Below are positions 17,470 to 25,437 of a stretch of DNA of 64,000 bases, in pieces. Position 1 is the first letter of the stretch. Every line of letters begins with the position of its first letter. The notes beneath the pieces are model-generated. The model searched no databases and had not been told where the DNA came from. It was given only the letters and a program-made list of their open reading frames with translations. The position numbers were made by a program, and so were the translations under genes. Origin of the DNA: Microvirga terrae (GTDB lineage: Bacteria; Pseudomonadota; Alphaproteobacteria; Rhizobiales; Beijerinckiaceae); contig NZ_CP102845.1 of NCBI RefSeq assembly GCF_013307435.2, forward strand, positions 744,001 through 808,000, in the 5' to 3' direction.

Positions 17470-18399
17470 TCAGAGAGCCTCCAGCACCTTGCTCGGTTGA
17501 GCGGTCTGGCCCGAGGGCGCATAGCGGCGGATCATGCTGGCGCAGAACTCCGCGAACTCCTCCTTCACCTGCGGTGCGCTCGTGTGGTGCGGAGCGATCC
17601 CGCGATGCTCGGGCGTGAAGCAGAACGTCACGGTCACGTCGAAATCCGCCAGCGCCTCCATCTGCCGGTCGAACCAGTCGAGCGCATTCGGACGGAAGCT
17701 GTCCGCCCAGGACAGGCCCGTGCGCAGATACTTCACGCCCAGCCGCTTCATGCAGGCCACCGCATCGTCGAGGCGATGGTCCTCGTAATGGAACCACTGG
17801 CACAGGCCCATCTGCGGCGTATATTTTGCGAATTCCTCGAGAGCGGGCTTCGGCGTGCCGTCTTCGCGCAGAAGGCCCATGTAGAAGTGACGGTAGTATG
17901 ACGAGCCTTCCGCTTCCCTGTGGCGCGTCGTGGCCTCCCAGGATCGAGGGAGGTCGTAGAGGCTGTACCAATGGATTTTCGGCACCTTGCCGATCAGAAG
18001 TTCCGCCGTGCGGTTCAAGCCCCAGGCCTGAACCTCCTCGGCGCCGAAGGTCGAAATGCCGACCTCGCTCACCCAGATGGGCTTGTCCGTGACGGCCCGG
18101 ATCTCGTCGATCTTCGCGGGCCAATCGTGGATCTGCCACAGGTTCCAATCAAGCGGGAATCCGTGCACGGCCACAACGTCGATCTGGTCCAGGGCGCCAT
18201 GGCCTTCCAGCTTCTTGATGAAGCCGGGATCGATCGGCGAGATGCCGCCGAGCACGCGGGGCAGGTTGGGATTCTCGGCCCTGATCGCCTGACCTGCGAC
18301 GATCGCCATATCGGAGAAGAGCTTCCAATCCGGGTCGATCTCCGGATCCCAATGGGACTTGTTGTTGGGCTCGTTCCAGATCATCGCGGCTTCGATCAT
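17470..18399 (-). CDS. GH39-like glycoside hydrolase, apparently circularly permuted
   Basis: 309 aa, no signal peptide. It begins almost at the acid/base motif (IWNEPNN, Glu10), which is normally on strand 4 of a GH-A (beta/alpha)8 barrel. It continues through VDVVAVHGFPLDW and the nucleophile motif WVSEVGIST (Glu112) to IHWYSLYDLP (strand 8). After ALEEFAKYTPQ the protein goes on with MGLCQWFHYED, LGVKYLRTGLSWAD and VTVTFCFTPEH, which look like strands 1, 2 and 3, and then stops. The start is secure: GGGAG lies 7 bases upstream and the ATG overlaps the methyltransferase stop by 4 bases. Both catalytic Glu are kept, so it may cleave or transfer beta-linked sugars. It is the last gene of the ino1 operon. 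Confidence 0.8.
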   Translation of the reverse strand: MIEAAMIWNEPNNKSHWDPEIDPDWKLFSDMAIVAGQAIRAENPNLPRVLGGISPIDPGFIKKLEGHGALDQIDVVAVHGFPLDWNLWQIHDWPAKIDEIRAVTDKPIWVSEVGISTFGAEEVQAWGLNRTAELLIGKVPKIHWYSLYDLPRSWEATTRHREAEGSSYYRHFYMGLLREDGTPKPALEEFAKYTPQMGLCQWFHYEDHRLDDAVACMKRLGVKYLRTGLSWADSFRPNALDWFDRQMEALADFDVTVTFCFTPEHRGIAPHHTSAPQVKEEFAEFCASMIRRYAPSGQTAQPSKVLEAL

Positions 18400-19169
18400 G
18401 CTTGTCTCCCTTGGGCCGGATAGACGGCGCCCGCACCGGGCGGAGCGTCGACACGGCGGCAGATATAAACTTCGATTTCAGGGTGCTGGATGATCTCGAA
18501 CCCGGCGCTGCGGAGCATGGCTTCGACGCAGGCGGCGTTCGGGGCCCACCAGTTGGTCGGATCATCGGCATAGCGATGCTCGATGAAGTGCATTTTCGGG
18601 TAGCGCGGATCATCGAAGTGATCCGTCTGCCAGAAGGTATAGTTCTCCGCGACCGGCATGACCTCCGCGGATCCGCGCTGCATCGACTGAAACACGAGAA
18701 GATCCCGGGCGACGTGCTCGTGGATCAGGTCGAGGGCCAACAACGGGTGGCGCAGATGATAGAGCACGCCCATGAAGAGCACCACATCGAAGCGCTCCCC
18801 GAGCTGGCCGAGGTCGTAGACCGAAACCTTGCGGAATTCGATGTCGTGGCCCATGGTCTGGGCGGCGAACCGGGCCTGGGCGAGATAAGTGTCGTCGAAA
18901 TCGATGCCGAGCACGCGCTCCGCGCCCCGCTTCTTCATCTCCATGGAGTAGAAGCCGCCGTTGCAGCCGATGTCGAGCACGGTTTTACCGGTGAGATCCT
19001 GCGGGATCGCGTCCGCGAATTGCTGCCATTTCACGGCCGGGTAATTGCCGAGGAAGTGGTCAGGCGCGGTCCAGACGCCACCCTTCAGCTCGATATTGTG
19101 AAACCATGGCCCGAGCGCTTCGGCTTTCCGGCGGATCTCATCCGGCGGCGTGGGATCGATGGCATTCAT
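18396..19169 (-). CDS. SAM-dependent methyltransferase, TIGR04290-like
   Basis: 257 aa class I methyltransferase. SAM-binding motif I is TVLDIGCNGGFYSMEM with the acidic GIDFDD, followed by FDVVLFMGVLYHLRHPLLAL. The N-terminal GPWFHNIELKGGVWTAPDHF and the Trp/His-rich C-terminal half resemble TIGR04290, a family first named from Ramlibacter tataouinensis and close to tRNA U34 carboxymethyltransferase CmoB. Within this operon it probably methylates a sugar, cyclitol or carboxylate of the glycan product. Gap to the upstream nucleotidyltransferase is 8 bases; it overlaps the glycosidase start by 4. Confidence 0.85.
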   Translation of the reverse strand: MNAIDPTPPDEIRRKAEALGPWFHNIELKGGVWTAPDHFLGNYPAVKWQQFADAIPQDLTGKTVLDIGCNGGFYSMEMKKRGAERVLGIDFDDTYLAQARFAAQTMGHDIEFRKVSVYDLGQLGERFDVVLFMGVLYHLRHPLLALDLIHEHVARDLLVFQSMQRGSAEVMPVAENYTFWQTDHFDDPRYPKMHFIEHRYADDPTNWWAPNAACVEAMLRSAGFEIIQHPEIEVYICRRVDAPPGAGAVYPAQGRQA

Positions 19170-19177
19170 CGTAGCGA

Positions 19178-19990
19178 CTACTCCCTGTTCAAGTCGTGAA
19201 GTCCCCGCGGCAGGCGACCCGCCGGCCAGCCCAGGGCCACACGGGCGCCCGTGATTGTGTCGTGCTGGGCAGCCTCGCTCAGCAAACCGATGGCGGCCCG
19301 ATAGCCGTGCAGGGTCCCCACATCCACATAGGATTCACCGGCCTGCACGCCGACAGCCGCGCCTCCTTGAGCCAGATAGGCATTCACCAGCGTGCCGAAA
19401 TACTCATCCTGGCGATCGCGGGAAATCCAGAGCTCGTGCAATGCTTTCAGGAGATGCCCGGGCATCTTGAAAGCCCCCCAGATCCAGCGTGACCCGGCAT
19501 CGCTCCGCTTCACCTGGATCTCCTGGACGCGCTTCGCCTCGTCCAGGATAACCGCGTCGAAAACGTCCGGATTGTCGACGGGAAAGAGCAGAAACGAGAG
19601 AACGTCGTCCGGCAGTTCCGCCAGTGCCTTCTCGGGAAACCAGACCGTGTCGGGCAAGCCGACGATCACGCTTTCGTCCGAGGGAATGAGCGGCGTGGCC
19701 TGGAAGATCGCATCGCACAATCCACTCGCCTGCGGTTGAACCACATAGGCCATGGAGGCGCTGCCATAGCTTGCTCCATAATACTCCATGATGTCGGATT
19801 TGCCCGGGGAAATCACGAAGCAGATCTTGTTCGCTCCGCCATGGATCATGCGCTCGACAAGGTACTCGCTCACGGCGCAGGGGCGCTCGATGCCATTGTC
19901 GAGCCGGCTTCCGACGGGCAGGAGCTCCTTCGAGAACGCCAGGGGCTGGATGCGGCTGCCTGTCCCGGCCGCGGGCACGATTCCCCACAT
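19178..19990 (-). CDS. sugar-phosphate nucleotidyltransferase (GalU/RmlA-like)
   Basis: 270 aa from ATG 19990, with GGAGG 7 bases upstream; a GTG two codons earlier overlaps the previous stop. The N terminus IVPAAGTGSRIQPLAFSKELLPVG is the NTP-binding loop of the hexose-1-phosphate nucleotidyltransferase family (GxGTRxxPLxxxKxLLPV type). VGLPDTVWFP supplies the metal-binding Asp region and AGESYVDVGTLHGYRAA the C-terminal family motif. It should activate a sugar- or cyclitol-phosphate as an NDP derivative. Because ino1 is in the same operon, inositol-1-phosphate is one possible substrate, but glucose-1-phosphate is equally consistent with the sequence. Confidence 0.88.
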   Translation of the reverse strand: MWGIVPAAGTGSRIQPLAFSKELLPVGSRLDNGIERPCAVSEYLVERMIHGGANKICFVISPGKSDIMEYYGASYGSASMAYVVQPQASGLCDAIFQATPLIPSDESVIVGLPDTVWFPEKALAELPDDVLSFLLFPVDNPDVFDAVILDEAKRVQEIQVKRSDAGSRWIWGAFKMPGHLLKALHELWISRDRQDEYFGTLVNAYLAQGGAAVGVQAGESYVDVGTLHGYRAAIGLLSEAAQHDTITGARVALGWPAGRLPRGLHDLNRE

Positions 19991-19992
19991 GG

Positions 19993-21099
19993 TCACGCCT
20001 CCATCATGGCGGCTGGGCCGCCGGTTGAGCGCGAAAGGGATGTGGAGCCGCCAAGCAGGATCTCAAGCTCCCGGACCCTGTGCTCTGACGTATGCTCTTC
20101 CAGCACCCTGTCCCGCCCTGCCTTGGCAATTCGATGCAATTCGGCGTCCGTCAGGTCGAGCGCGGCGACGACATCCTCTGGATCGCCGACGATCAAAATC
20201 TCCCTGCCAGGCTCGAAGAAGCTGTCGAGACCCTCCCAATTGTCCGAAAGAATGGGCGCCCCGCAGGCCGCGGCCTCGAAGAGCCGCCCGGATGGACACC
20301 AGCCCATCTCGGCCATGGCTCGCCGGGTGATGTTGAGCGTGAGGCGCGAGGACGAGAAGAACGCGGGATGTTCCGGCGGGGGAAGGTGTCTTACGAAATG
20401 AATGTTGGGCTGCCAGGGGAAGTCGTCGGGGTATTGTGCCCCTCCGATCAGGAAGCGCCGGTCCGGGCGGCGGGCAGCCGGGTCGATGAACAGGTTCTGA
20501 AGGACATCCTGGCGGTCCGCCGCATAGGTGCCGAGGTAGGACAGATCCGAACCGTAATGCTGGACCCGTTGCACGGGACGGTGCACGTCCGGATCCACAT
20601 GGCCGTAGAGCGGCGCGACACGTTGTGCGCCGAGTTCCGTCTTCAACCTCTGGAGAGCCCGGCCCCCGGTATAGCTCAGAGCCAGATCGAAGCCCGCGAG
20701 ACCATCCCGACCGATGTAGCTGATCGGCTCGCCCGCATCGAGACGCGAGAACGTCACCGGCGTATCGAGATCATAGAACACGCGGGTTGCGCGCGCCGCC
20801 AGTACGAGATCTCCCGCAACAATGCCGTCCGGGCAGTAGGACGTGACCATGGCCACGTCCGCGTCTCTCAGCTCTTCCTCGGCCCGACGGCGAACGTCGC
20901 TCCAATCCCGATAGAGGATGAGATCGCCGCCGGGGATTTCGACGAAGTCCCGATTCGTGGCGTAATAGGGCACGTCCTTCTCGAAGAACACGACCCTGTG
21001 CCCTCGTTGCGCAAGCGCTCGGCACAGGCCGCGCCACAGGGTCGCGTGGCCGTTGCCCCAGGACGACGAAATGGTCAGACCGAAGACGACGAGTTTCAT
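19993..21099 (-). CDS. CgeB-like family glycosyltransferase (paralogue A)
   Basis: 368 aa GT-B-type glycosyltransferase without signal peptide. N-terminal domain starts MKLVVFGLTISSSWGNGHAT; the C-terminal donor-binding domain includes CPSGRLFEAAACGAPILSDN, typical of the Glyco_trans_1_2/CgeB (spore maturation protein) family. It is closely similar to the protein encoded at 28804-29913 across the divergent promoter (shared SSSWGNGHAT, YDLDTPVT, DLSYLGTY, RLFEAAACG). That indicates duplication within the island. It overlaps the phosphatase gene start by 4 bases. Donor and acceptor are unknown. Confidence 0.87.
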   Translation of the reverse strand: MKLVVFGLTISSSWGNGHATLWRGLCRALAQRGHRVVFFEKDVPYYATNRDFVEIPGGDLILYRDWSDVRRRAEEELRDADVAMVTSYCPDGIVAGDLVLAARATRVFYDLDTPVTFSRLDAGEPISYIGRDGLAGFDLALSYTGGRALQRLKTELGAQRVAPLYGHVDPDVHRPVQRVQHYGSDLSYLGTYAADRQDVLQNLFIDPAARRPDRRFLIGGAQYPDDFPWQPNIHFVRHLPPPEHPAFFSSSRLTLNITRRAMAEMGWCPSGRLFEAAACGAPILSDNWEGLDSFFEPGREILIVGDPEDVVAALDLTDAELHRIAKAGRDRVLEEHTSEHRVRELEILLGGSTSLSRSTGGPAAMMEA

Positions 21100-21695
21100 G
21101 GGGCCGCCACCTCGTTCAGGCGTAGAACCTTGGAGCCCCAGTCGCCCACGACCAGAGTGGAGATCGAAGCAGGTTCCACGTCGATCCGGTCATAGGCATC
21201 GATCGGCATGCCGAGGTGGTAGAGGAGGGCGGCCTTGATCACATCGCCATGGCTCACGAGAATGACCGATCGACCTGGATGAAGGCTGCGCAGTTGTTCC
21301 ATGGCGCCGACAATGCGCGTTTGCGCTTCCAGCATCGTCTCTCCTTCAGGAGGGCGGCTGGTGCTGCGCGAGCGGTTCCAGGACGACCAGAGCGGATCCT
21401 GGCCCAGCGCATCGAAGCTCATGCCGGTCCAACGACCGAAATCGATTTCGGTGATGGCATCACGAACGTGAAGCCTCTGTCCTAGGCCCGATGCGATGGG
21501 CTGGGCCGTTTCCAGAGCACGCTCAAGAGGACCTGTGCAGATGCAGGCCACATCGTTCCTCGCAAGATGCTGCGCCAGGCGCTCCGCCTGGCCTTTCCCG
21601 ACCGACCCGAGCTTCACGTCCGGCATGCGCCCGCACAGAACGGTGCCGACCCGATCGTGGGCGGCATGGCGGACGAGGAAGAACGTGGTGGTCAC
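21096..21695 (-). CDS. histidine phosphatase superfamily protein
   Basis: 199 aa from GTG 21695 behind GGGAGG. Branch-1 histidine phosphatase: the phospho-acceptor His10 is in LVRHAAHD (RHA rather than the usual RHG), with PLERALETA, the acid-bearing EIDFGRWTG and the second His in VSHGDVIKAAL. It should hydrolyse a small phosphate ester. Since it sits between ino1 and a glycosyltransferase, a likely job is removing phosphate from inositol phosphate or from a phosphorylated glycoside (as in sucrose- or glucosylglycerol-phosphate phosphatases). This is inference from position. Confidence 0.88.
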   Translation of the reverse strand: MTTTFFLVRHAAHDRVGTVLCGRMPDVKLGSVGKGQAERLAQHLARNDVACICTGPLERALETAQPIASGLGQRLHVRDAITEIDFGRWTGMSFDALGQDPLWSSWNRSRSTSRPPEGETMLEAQTRIVGAMEQLRSLHPGRSVILVSHGDVIKAALLYHLGMPIDAYDRIDVEPASISTLVVGDWGSKVLRLNEVAAP

Positions 21696-21710
21696 CGCGG
21701 CCTCCCGGTC

Positions 21711-22793
21711 CTAATCGCCGTCGCCGCTGATGAAGCGGAGGGTTCTGTCGCGGGCCTCGTTGTCGGTGAATTGCTGCGGCGGCGACTTCATGAAATAGCT
21801 CGACGGACCCGTGAGAGCGCCTCCGATCTGACGGTCCATGGCAAGCTTTGCGCAGCGCACGGCATCGATCACGATGCCGGCCGAATTCGGAGAATCCCAG
21901 ACCTCGAGCTTCACCTCCATGTTGAGCGGAACGCCGCCGAAGCTCGTTCCCTCGAGGCGGATGTAAGCCCATTTCCGGTCGGTGAGCCAGGGCACGTGAT
22001 CGCTCGGCCCCACATGGATGTCGCCTGCCGGGAGTGGAACGTCGAGCTGGCTCGAGACGGCCTGCGTCTTCGAGATTTTCTTTGACTCGAGACGCTCGCG
22101 CTCCAGCATGTTCTGGAAGTCGGTGTTGCCGCCGAAATTGAGCTGATAGGTGCGGTCGAGACGCACCCCGCGCTCCCGGAAGAGATTGGCGAGCATGCGA
22201 TGGACGATCGTGGCGCCGACCTGGCTCTTGATGTCGTCACCGATGATGGGGAGACCGCGTTCCTCGAACCGTTTGCGCCATTCGGGGTTCGAGGCGATGA
22301 AGACCGGGATGCAATTCACAAAGGCACACCCTGCTTCGAGCGCCCGCTCAGCGTACCACTCGGTGGCCTTCTGCGAACCCACGGGCAAGTAGGACACGAG
22401 AACATCGGTCTTGGACTCGCGCAGGATCGCAGTGACGTCGGTTTCATCGTGAGAGGATTCTTCGATCGTGTCGCGCAAATATTTGCCGAGCCCGTCCAGC
22501 GTCCTGCCTCGATGGACGATGATCCCGCTCTGTGGAACGGACGCGAACCGCTGCGTATTGTTAGGCTGTGCGAATATGGCCTCGGATACGTCGCGACCGA
22601 CTTTCGAGGCGTTCACGTCGAAGGCCGCTGACACTTCGACGTCTCTGATATGGTATCCGCCAAGCTCTACGTTCATCAGGCCGGGTACGGGCTCGTTGCC
22701 GTTCGCATCCTTGTAGTAGGAGAGCCCCTGCACGAAGGACGAGGCGCAATTACCGACGCCCACGATGCCGACGCGGACCTTCCTCGAACTCAT
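21711..22793 (-). CDS. ino1: myo-inositol-1-phosphate synthase (inositol-3-phosphate synthase)
   Basis: 360 aa, actinobacterial/archaeal-length Ino1. It isomerises glucose 6-phosphate to 1D-myo-inositol 3-phosphate with NAD. Seen: Rossmann motif [46 protein letters not shown] with the conserved Lys, [12 protein letters not shown] and [19 protein letters not shown]. It is the first gene of the leftward six-gene operon and has an exact EcfG-type promoter about 100 bases upstream. Inositol phosphate is unusual as a biosynthetic product in proteobacteria, so the gene points to an inositol-containing product of this island. Confidence 0.95.
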   Translation of the reverse strand: MSSRKVRVGIVGVGNCASSFVQGLSYYKDANGNEPVPGLMNVELGGYHIRDVEVSAAFDVNASKVGRDVSEAIFAQPNNTQRFASVPQSGIIVHRGRTLDGLGKYLRDTIEESSHDETDVTAILRESKTDVLVSYLPVGSQKATEWYAERALEAGCAFVNCIPVFIASNPEWRKRFEERGLPIIGDDIKSQVGATIVHRMLANLFRERGVRLDRTYQLNFGGNTDFQNMLERERLESKKISKTQAVSSQLDVPLPAGDIHVGPSDHVPWLTDRKWAYIRLEGTSFGGVPLNMEVKLEVWDSPNSAGIVIDAVRCAKLAMDRQIGGALTGPSSYFMKSPPQQFTDNEARDRTLRFISGDGD

Positions 22794-22896
22794 GACGGAT
22801 CTCCCATGTATGGCCGGTCGGATGCTCTCTCGTCAGGCGAAAGCACATATGCGGCCACAGGCATCCGACCTGGGCCTTCTCCTAAGCTTGGCCTCC

Positions 22897-22922
22897 AACG
22901 TTTGAAGAAGGTTCGTTGTTCC
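22897..22922 (-). promoter_or_regulatory. EcfG-type promoter of the ino1 operon
   Basis: On the minus strand GGAAC (22922-22918), a 17-base spacer and CGTT (22900-22897). Both elements match the EcfG consensus perfectly. Predicted start is about 22890, leaving a leader of about 97 bases to the ino1 ATG. Confidence 0.68.
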
Positions 22923-22988
22923 GCCCGGATTCCTGTCGCATGTGACTCTTGTCTTGATGGCCGAGCGCCCAAACTATCCGATTGGCCA

Positions 22989-23013
22989 GGAACAAAGATG
23001 AAGCGGCGGAGTT
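22989..23013 (+). promoter_or_regulatory. weak EcfG-like promoter candidate toward the epimerase operon
   Basis: GGAAC (22989-22993), 16-base spacer, AGTT (23010-23013); the -10 differs from CGTT at one base. The leader to the GTG at 23204 would be about 185 bases, which is long, so this is only a candidate. Confidence 0.3.
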
Positions 23014-23203
23014 TCCTGAGAGCAAAGTCAAGCTTGAGTTGGAAATGTATGGTGCAGCCCTCGTTTGTCGAGGTCTGCTGCGAAGCTCTATCCTAAGCCG
23101 GAATGTGTGGAGGTTCTGCGTCCTCATTCCAGCTTAGGATGGGGCTGCCGTCTCTTGTCTGACTCATCGGCGGCTCGGCCAGAAACTGATCTGGAGACAT
23201 CTC

Positions 23204-24316
23204 GTGACGGATACGATCCTTATTACCGGTGGTGCAGGTTTCATTGGACGATACGTTGCGCGGGCGTGCCTTGACCGTGGTCACAAGGTTCGTGTGCTCG
23301 ACAGCCTCATCGAGCAGGTCCATGGCGACAGAACCCAGGCCGATGGGCTCGATCCGGATGTGGAGGTCGTTGTCGGAGACATCCGCGACGAGGCGGCGCT
23401 TCTGCGGGCGCTCAAAGGGGTCACGAAGGTCGTCCATCTTGCGGCCGAGGTTGGCGTCGGTCAGAGCATGTATGCGGTCGACCGTTATGTCTCCGTGAAC
23501 GATTACGGCACAGCCGTGCTGTTCCAGCAGCTCATCGACAATCCGGTGAAGCGGGTCGTGGTCGCGTCCTCCATGAGCATCTATGGCGAAGGTCTCTATC
23601 GCGATGCCGATGGACGAATTCACGAGGATGTCGTCCGCAAGCCGCGCGCAGGCGAGAACGACCCCTGGGATCCCCTCGATGAGCAGGGGCGGCCTCTCAT
23701 TCCGGTGCCGACACCCGAATGGAAGAAACCTGCATTGGCTTCGGTTTACGCGCTGTCGAAATATGTCCAGGAACGCCTGACGCTGACCCTGTGTCCGGCC
23801 TACGGCATGGAGGGTGTGGCTCTCCGGCTATGGAATGCCTACGGGCCTGGGCAGGCCCTGTCCAACCCCTATACCGGGGTTCTCGCCATCTTTGCGTCGC
23901 GGCTCCACAACGGTCAGCCTCCAATGATCTTCGAGGACGGTCAGCAGCGCCGGGACTTCGTTCACGTCGAAGATGTGGCACAGGCTTTCGTTCTGGCCCT
24001 GGAGCATGAGAAGGCTCCAGGCGGAGTCTACAATGTCGGAAGCGGACAGGATCGTACTGTCTCGGAGGTCGCGCAGCTTCTGTCCGAAGCGATGAACCGG
24101 CCTATGGCGCCGGAGATCGCCGGCAAGGCGCGTATCGGCGATATCCGTCACTGCATCGCCGATATCAGTCGGATCCAGCAGGAGCTTGGCTACAGGCCCA
24201 GGAAAGACTTCGCCGAGGGCTTGGCGGAGCTCGCCGAATGGGTCGCCAAACAGGAAGCCAAGGATCTCGTCAATGAAGCTCGCAAGGAGCTTGAAGCCCG
24301 GGGCCTGGTGGCATGA
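23204..24316 (+). CDS. NAD-dependent epimerase/dehydratase (extended SDR)
   Basis: 370 aa from GTG 23204. Extended SDR: NAD-binding ILITGGAGFIGRYVA, active-site Ser in VASSMSIYGEG and the YxxxK pair in SVYALSKYVQE. An insert around residues 140-175 (HEDVVRKPRAGENDPWDPLDE) is longer than in GalE. LWNAYGPGQALSNPYTGV is typical of nucleotide-sugar epimerases or dehydratases. It should act on an NDP-sugar. It is the first gene of the rightward operon, and its stop overlaps the next epimerase start by 4 bases. Confidence 0.88.
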   Translation: MTDTILITGGAGFIGRYVARACLDRGHKVRVLDSLIEQVHGDRTQADGLDPDVEVVVGDIRDEAALLRALKGVTKVVHLAAEVGVGQSMYAVDRYVSVNDYGTAVLFQQLIDNPVKRVVVASSMSIYGEGLYRDADGRIHEDVVRKPRAGENDPWDPLDEQGRPLIPVPTPEWKKPALASVYALSKYVQERLTLTLCPAYGMEGVALRLWNAYGPGQALSNPYTGVLAIFASRLHNGQPPMIFEDGQQRRDFVHVEDVAQAFVLALEHEKAPGGVYNVGSGQDRTVSEVAQLLSEAMNRPMAPEIAGKARIGDIRHCIADISRIQQELGYRPRKDFAEGLAELAEWVAKQEAKDLVNEARKELEARGLVA

Positions 24317-25431
24317 AAGCATCAGACACATCGGCTGCCGCACCGGCCGTCCTTCGCCGCCGTCCCATTCTGGTGACAGGCGGCGCCGGCTTTATCGGAT
24401 CCAATCTTGCCGACAATTTCGCCACTGAGGGACACGATGTTCTGATCTACGACGCTCTGGCTCGGCCCGGCGTCGAACGTAATCTCGAATGGCTTAAAAA
24501 GCGGCACCCGAGCAGGATCTCAAGCGTGATCGGCGACATCCGCGACGAGACATCCGTCGCCGAGGCGGCACGCGATGCTCAGGCCGTGTTCCACATGGCC
24601 GCCCAGGTTGCCGTGACGACCAGCCTGACGGACCCTCGCGCGGACTTCGAAATCAATATTCGCGGAACCCTGAACGTGCTTGATGCGCTCAGGCAACGCG
24701 GCGATCGGGTGCCGTTGATCTTCGCGTCAACGAACAAGGTCTATGGGGACCTTGCCGATGTGGAGTTGGAGAAGACGAACGACGCCTACAAGCCGCGTAG
24801 CCCTGCGGTCCGGGATGCAGGAATCGGCGAAAGCCGGCCTCTCGACTTCCATACACCGTATGGGTGCTCGAAGGGAGCGGCGGATCAGTATGTGCTGGAT
24901 TATGCGCGCTCCTTTGGAATTCCGACCTGCGTTATGCGCATGAGCTGCATCTACGGGCAGAGGCAGATGGGAACGGAGGATCAGGGATGGGTTGCCCATT
25001 TCCTGATCCGCGCTCTTCAAGGCGAACCCATCACGATTTATGGCGACGGCTGCCAGGTTCGTGACGTGCTCGATGTCTCCGATGCAGTTGCCGCTTACGC
25101 CTCGGCGTGGAAGCGGAGCGATGCGGTTCAAGGGCGGGCTTTCAATCTCGGCGGAGGCACGGCGAACGCGATCAGTCTGCGTCAGCTCATCACTCACATC
25201 GAGGATGTCATCGGTCGCCCGGTTGAGACGATCTACGCCGATTGGCGTGCCGGAGACCAGCGCTACTACGTCTCGGATACCCGCCTCGCCACTCGGGAGC
25301 TCGGCCTGAAACAGCCGATCTCCTGGCTCAAGGGCGTGGCTGCATTGGCGGCCTGGCTGCAGAATGAGAGCGGGCTCGCCCGCTCGAATTCTCTGCCCTC
25401 TTCCCTTCAGAATGCCGAGGCCCTGTCATGA
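24313..25431 (+). CDS. CDP-paratose 2-epimerase-like NDP-sugar epimerase
   Basis: 372 aa extended SDR. ILVTGGAGFIGSNLADNFA binds NAD; the active-site segment FASTNKVYGD (Thr-Asn-Lys instead of Ser-Ser-Ser) and TPYGCSKGAADQYVLDYAR are signatures of the RfbE/CDP-tyvelose epimerase group, as are SCIYGQRQMGTEDQGWVAHF and GDGCQVRDVLDVSD. In that group the enzyme inverts C2 of a CDP-3,6-dideoxyhexose. No CDP-dideoxysugar genes (ddhA-D) are nearby, so the substrate here is probably another NDP-sugar. It is coupled to the upstream epimerase by ATGA. Confidence 0.88.
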   Translation: MKASDTSAAAPAVLRRRPILVTGGAGFIGSNLADNFATEGHDVLIYDALARPGVERNLEWLKKRHPSRISSVIGDIRDETSVAEAARDAQAVFHMAAQVAVTTSLTDPRADFEINIRGTLNVLDALRQRGDRVPLIFASTNKVYGDLADVELEKTNDAYKPRSPAVRDAGIGESRPLDFHTPYGCSKGAADQYVLDYARSFGIPTCVMRMSCIYGQRQMGTEDQGWVAHFLIRALQGEPITIYGDGCQVRDVLDVSDAVAAYASAWKRSDAVQGRAFNLGGGTANAISLRQLITHIEDVIGRPVETIYADWRAGDQRYYVSDTRLATRELGLKQPISWLKGVAALAAWLQNESGLARSNSLPSSLQNAEALS

Positions 25432-25437
25432 GGGCCC

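Larger units (their letters stand above)
22794..23203. other. divergent promoter region of the glycan island
   Basis: 410 bases between ino1 and the first rightward epimerase gene, with no gene. It contains an exact leftward EcfG-type promoter (22897-22922) and a weaker rightward candidate (22989-23013), so the two arms of the island may be co-induced from here. Confidence 0.6.
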
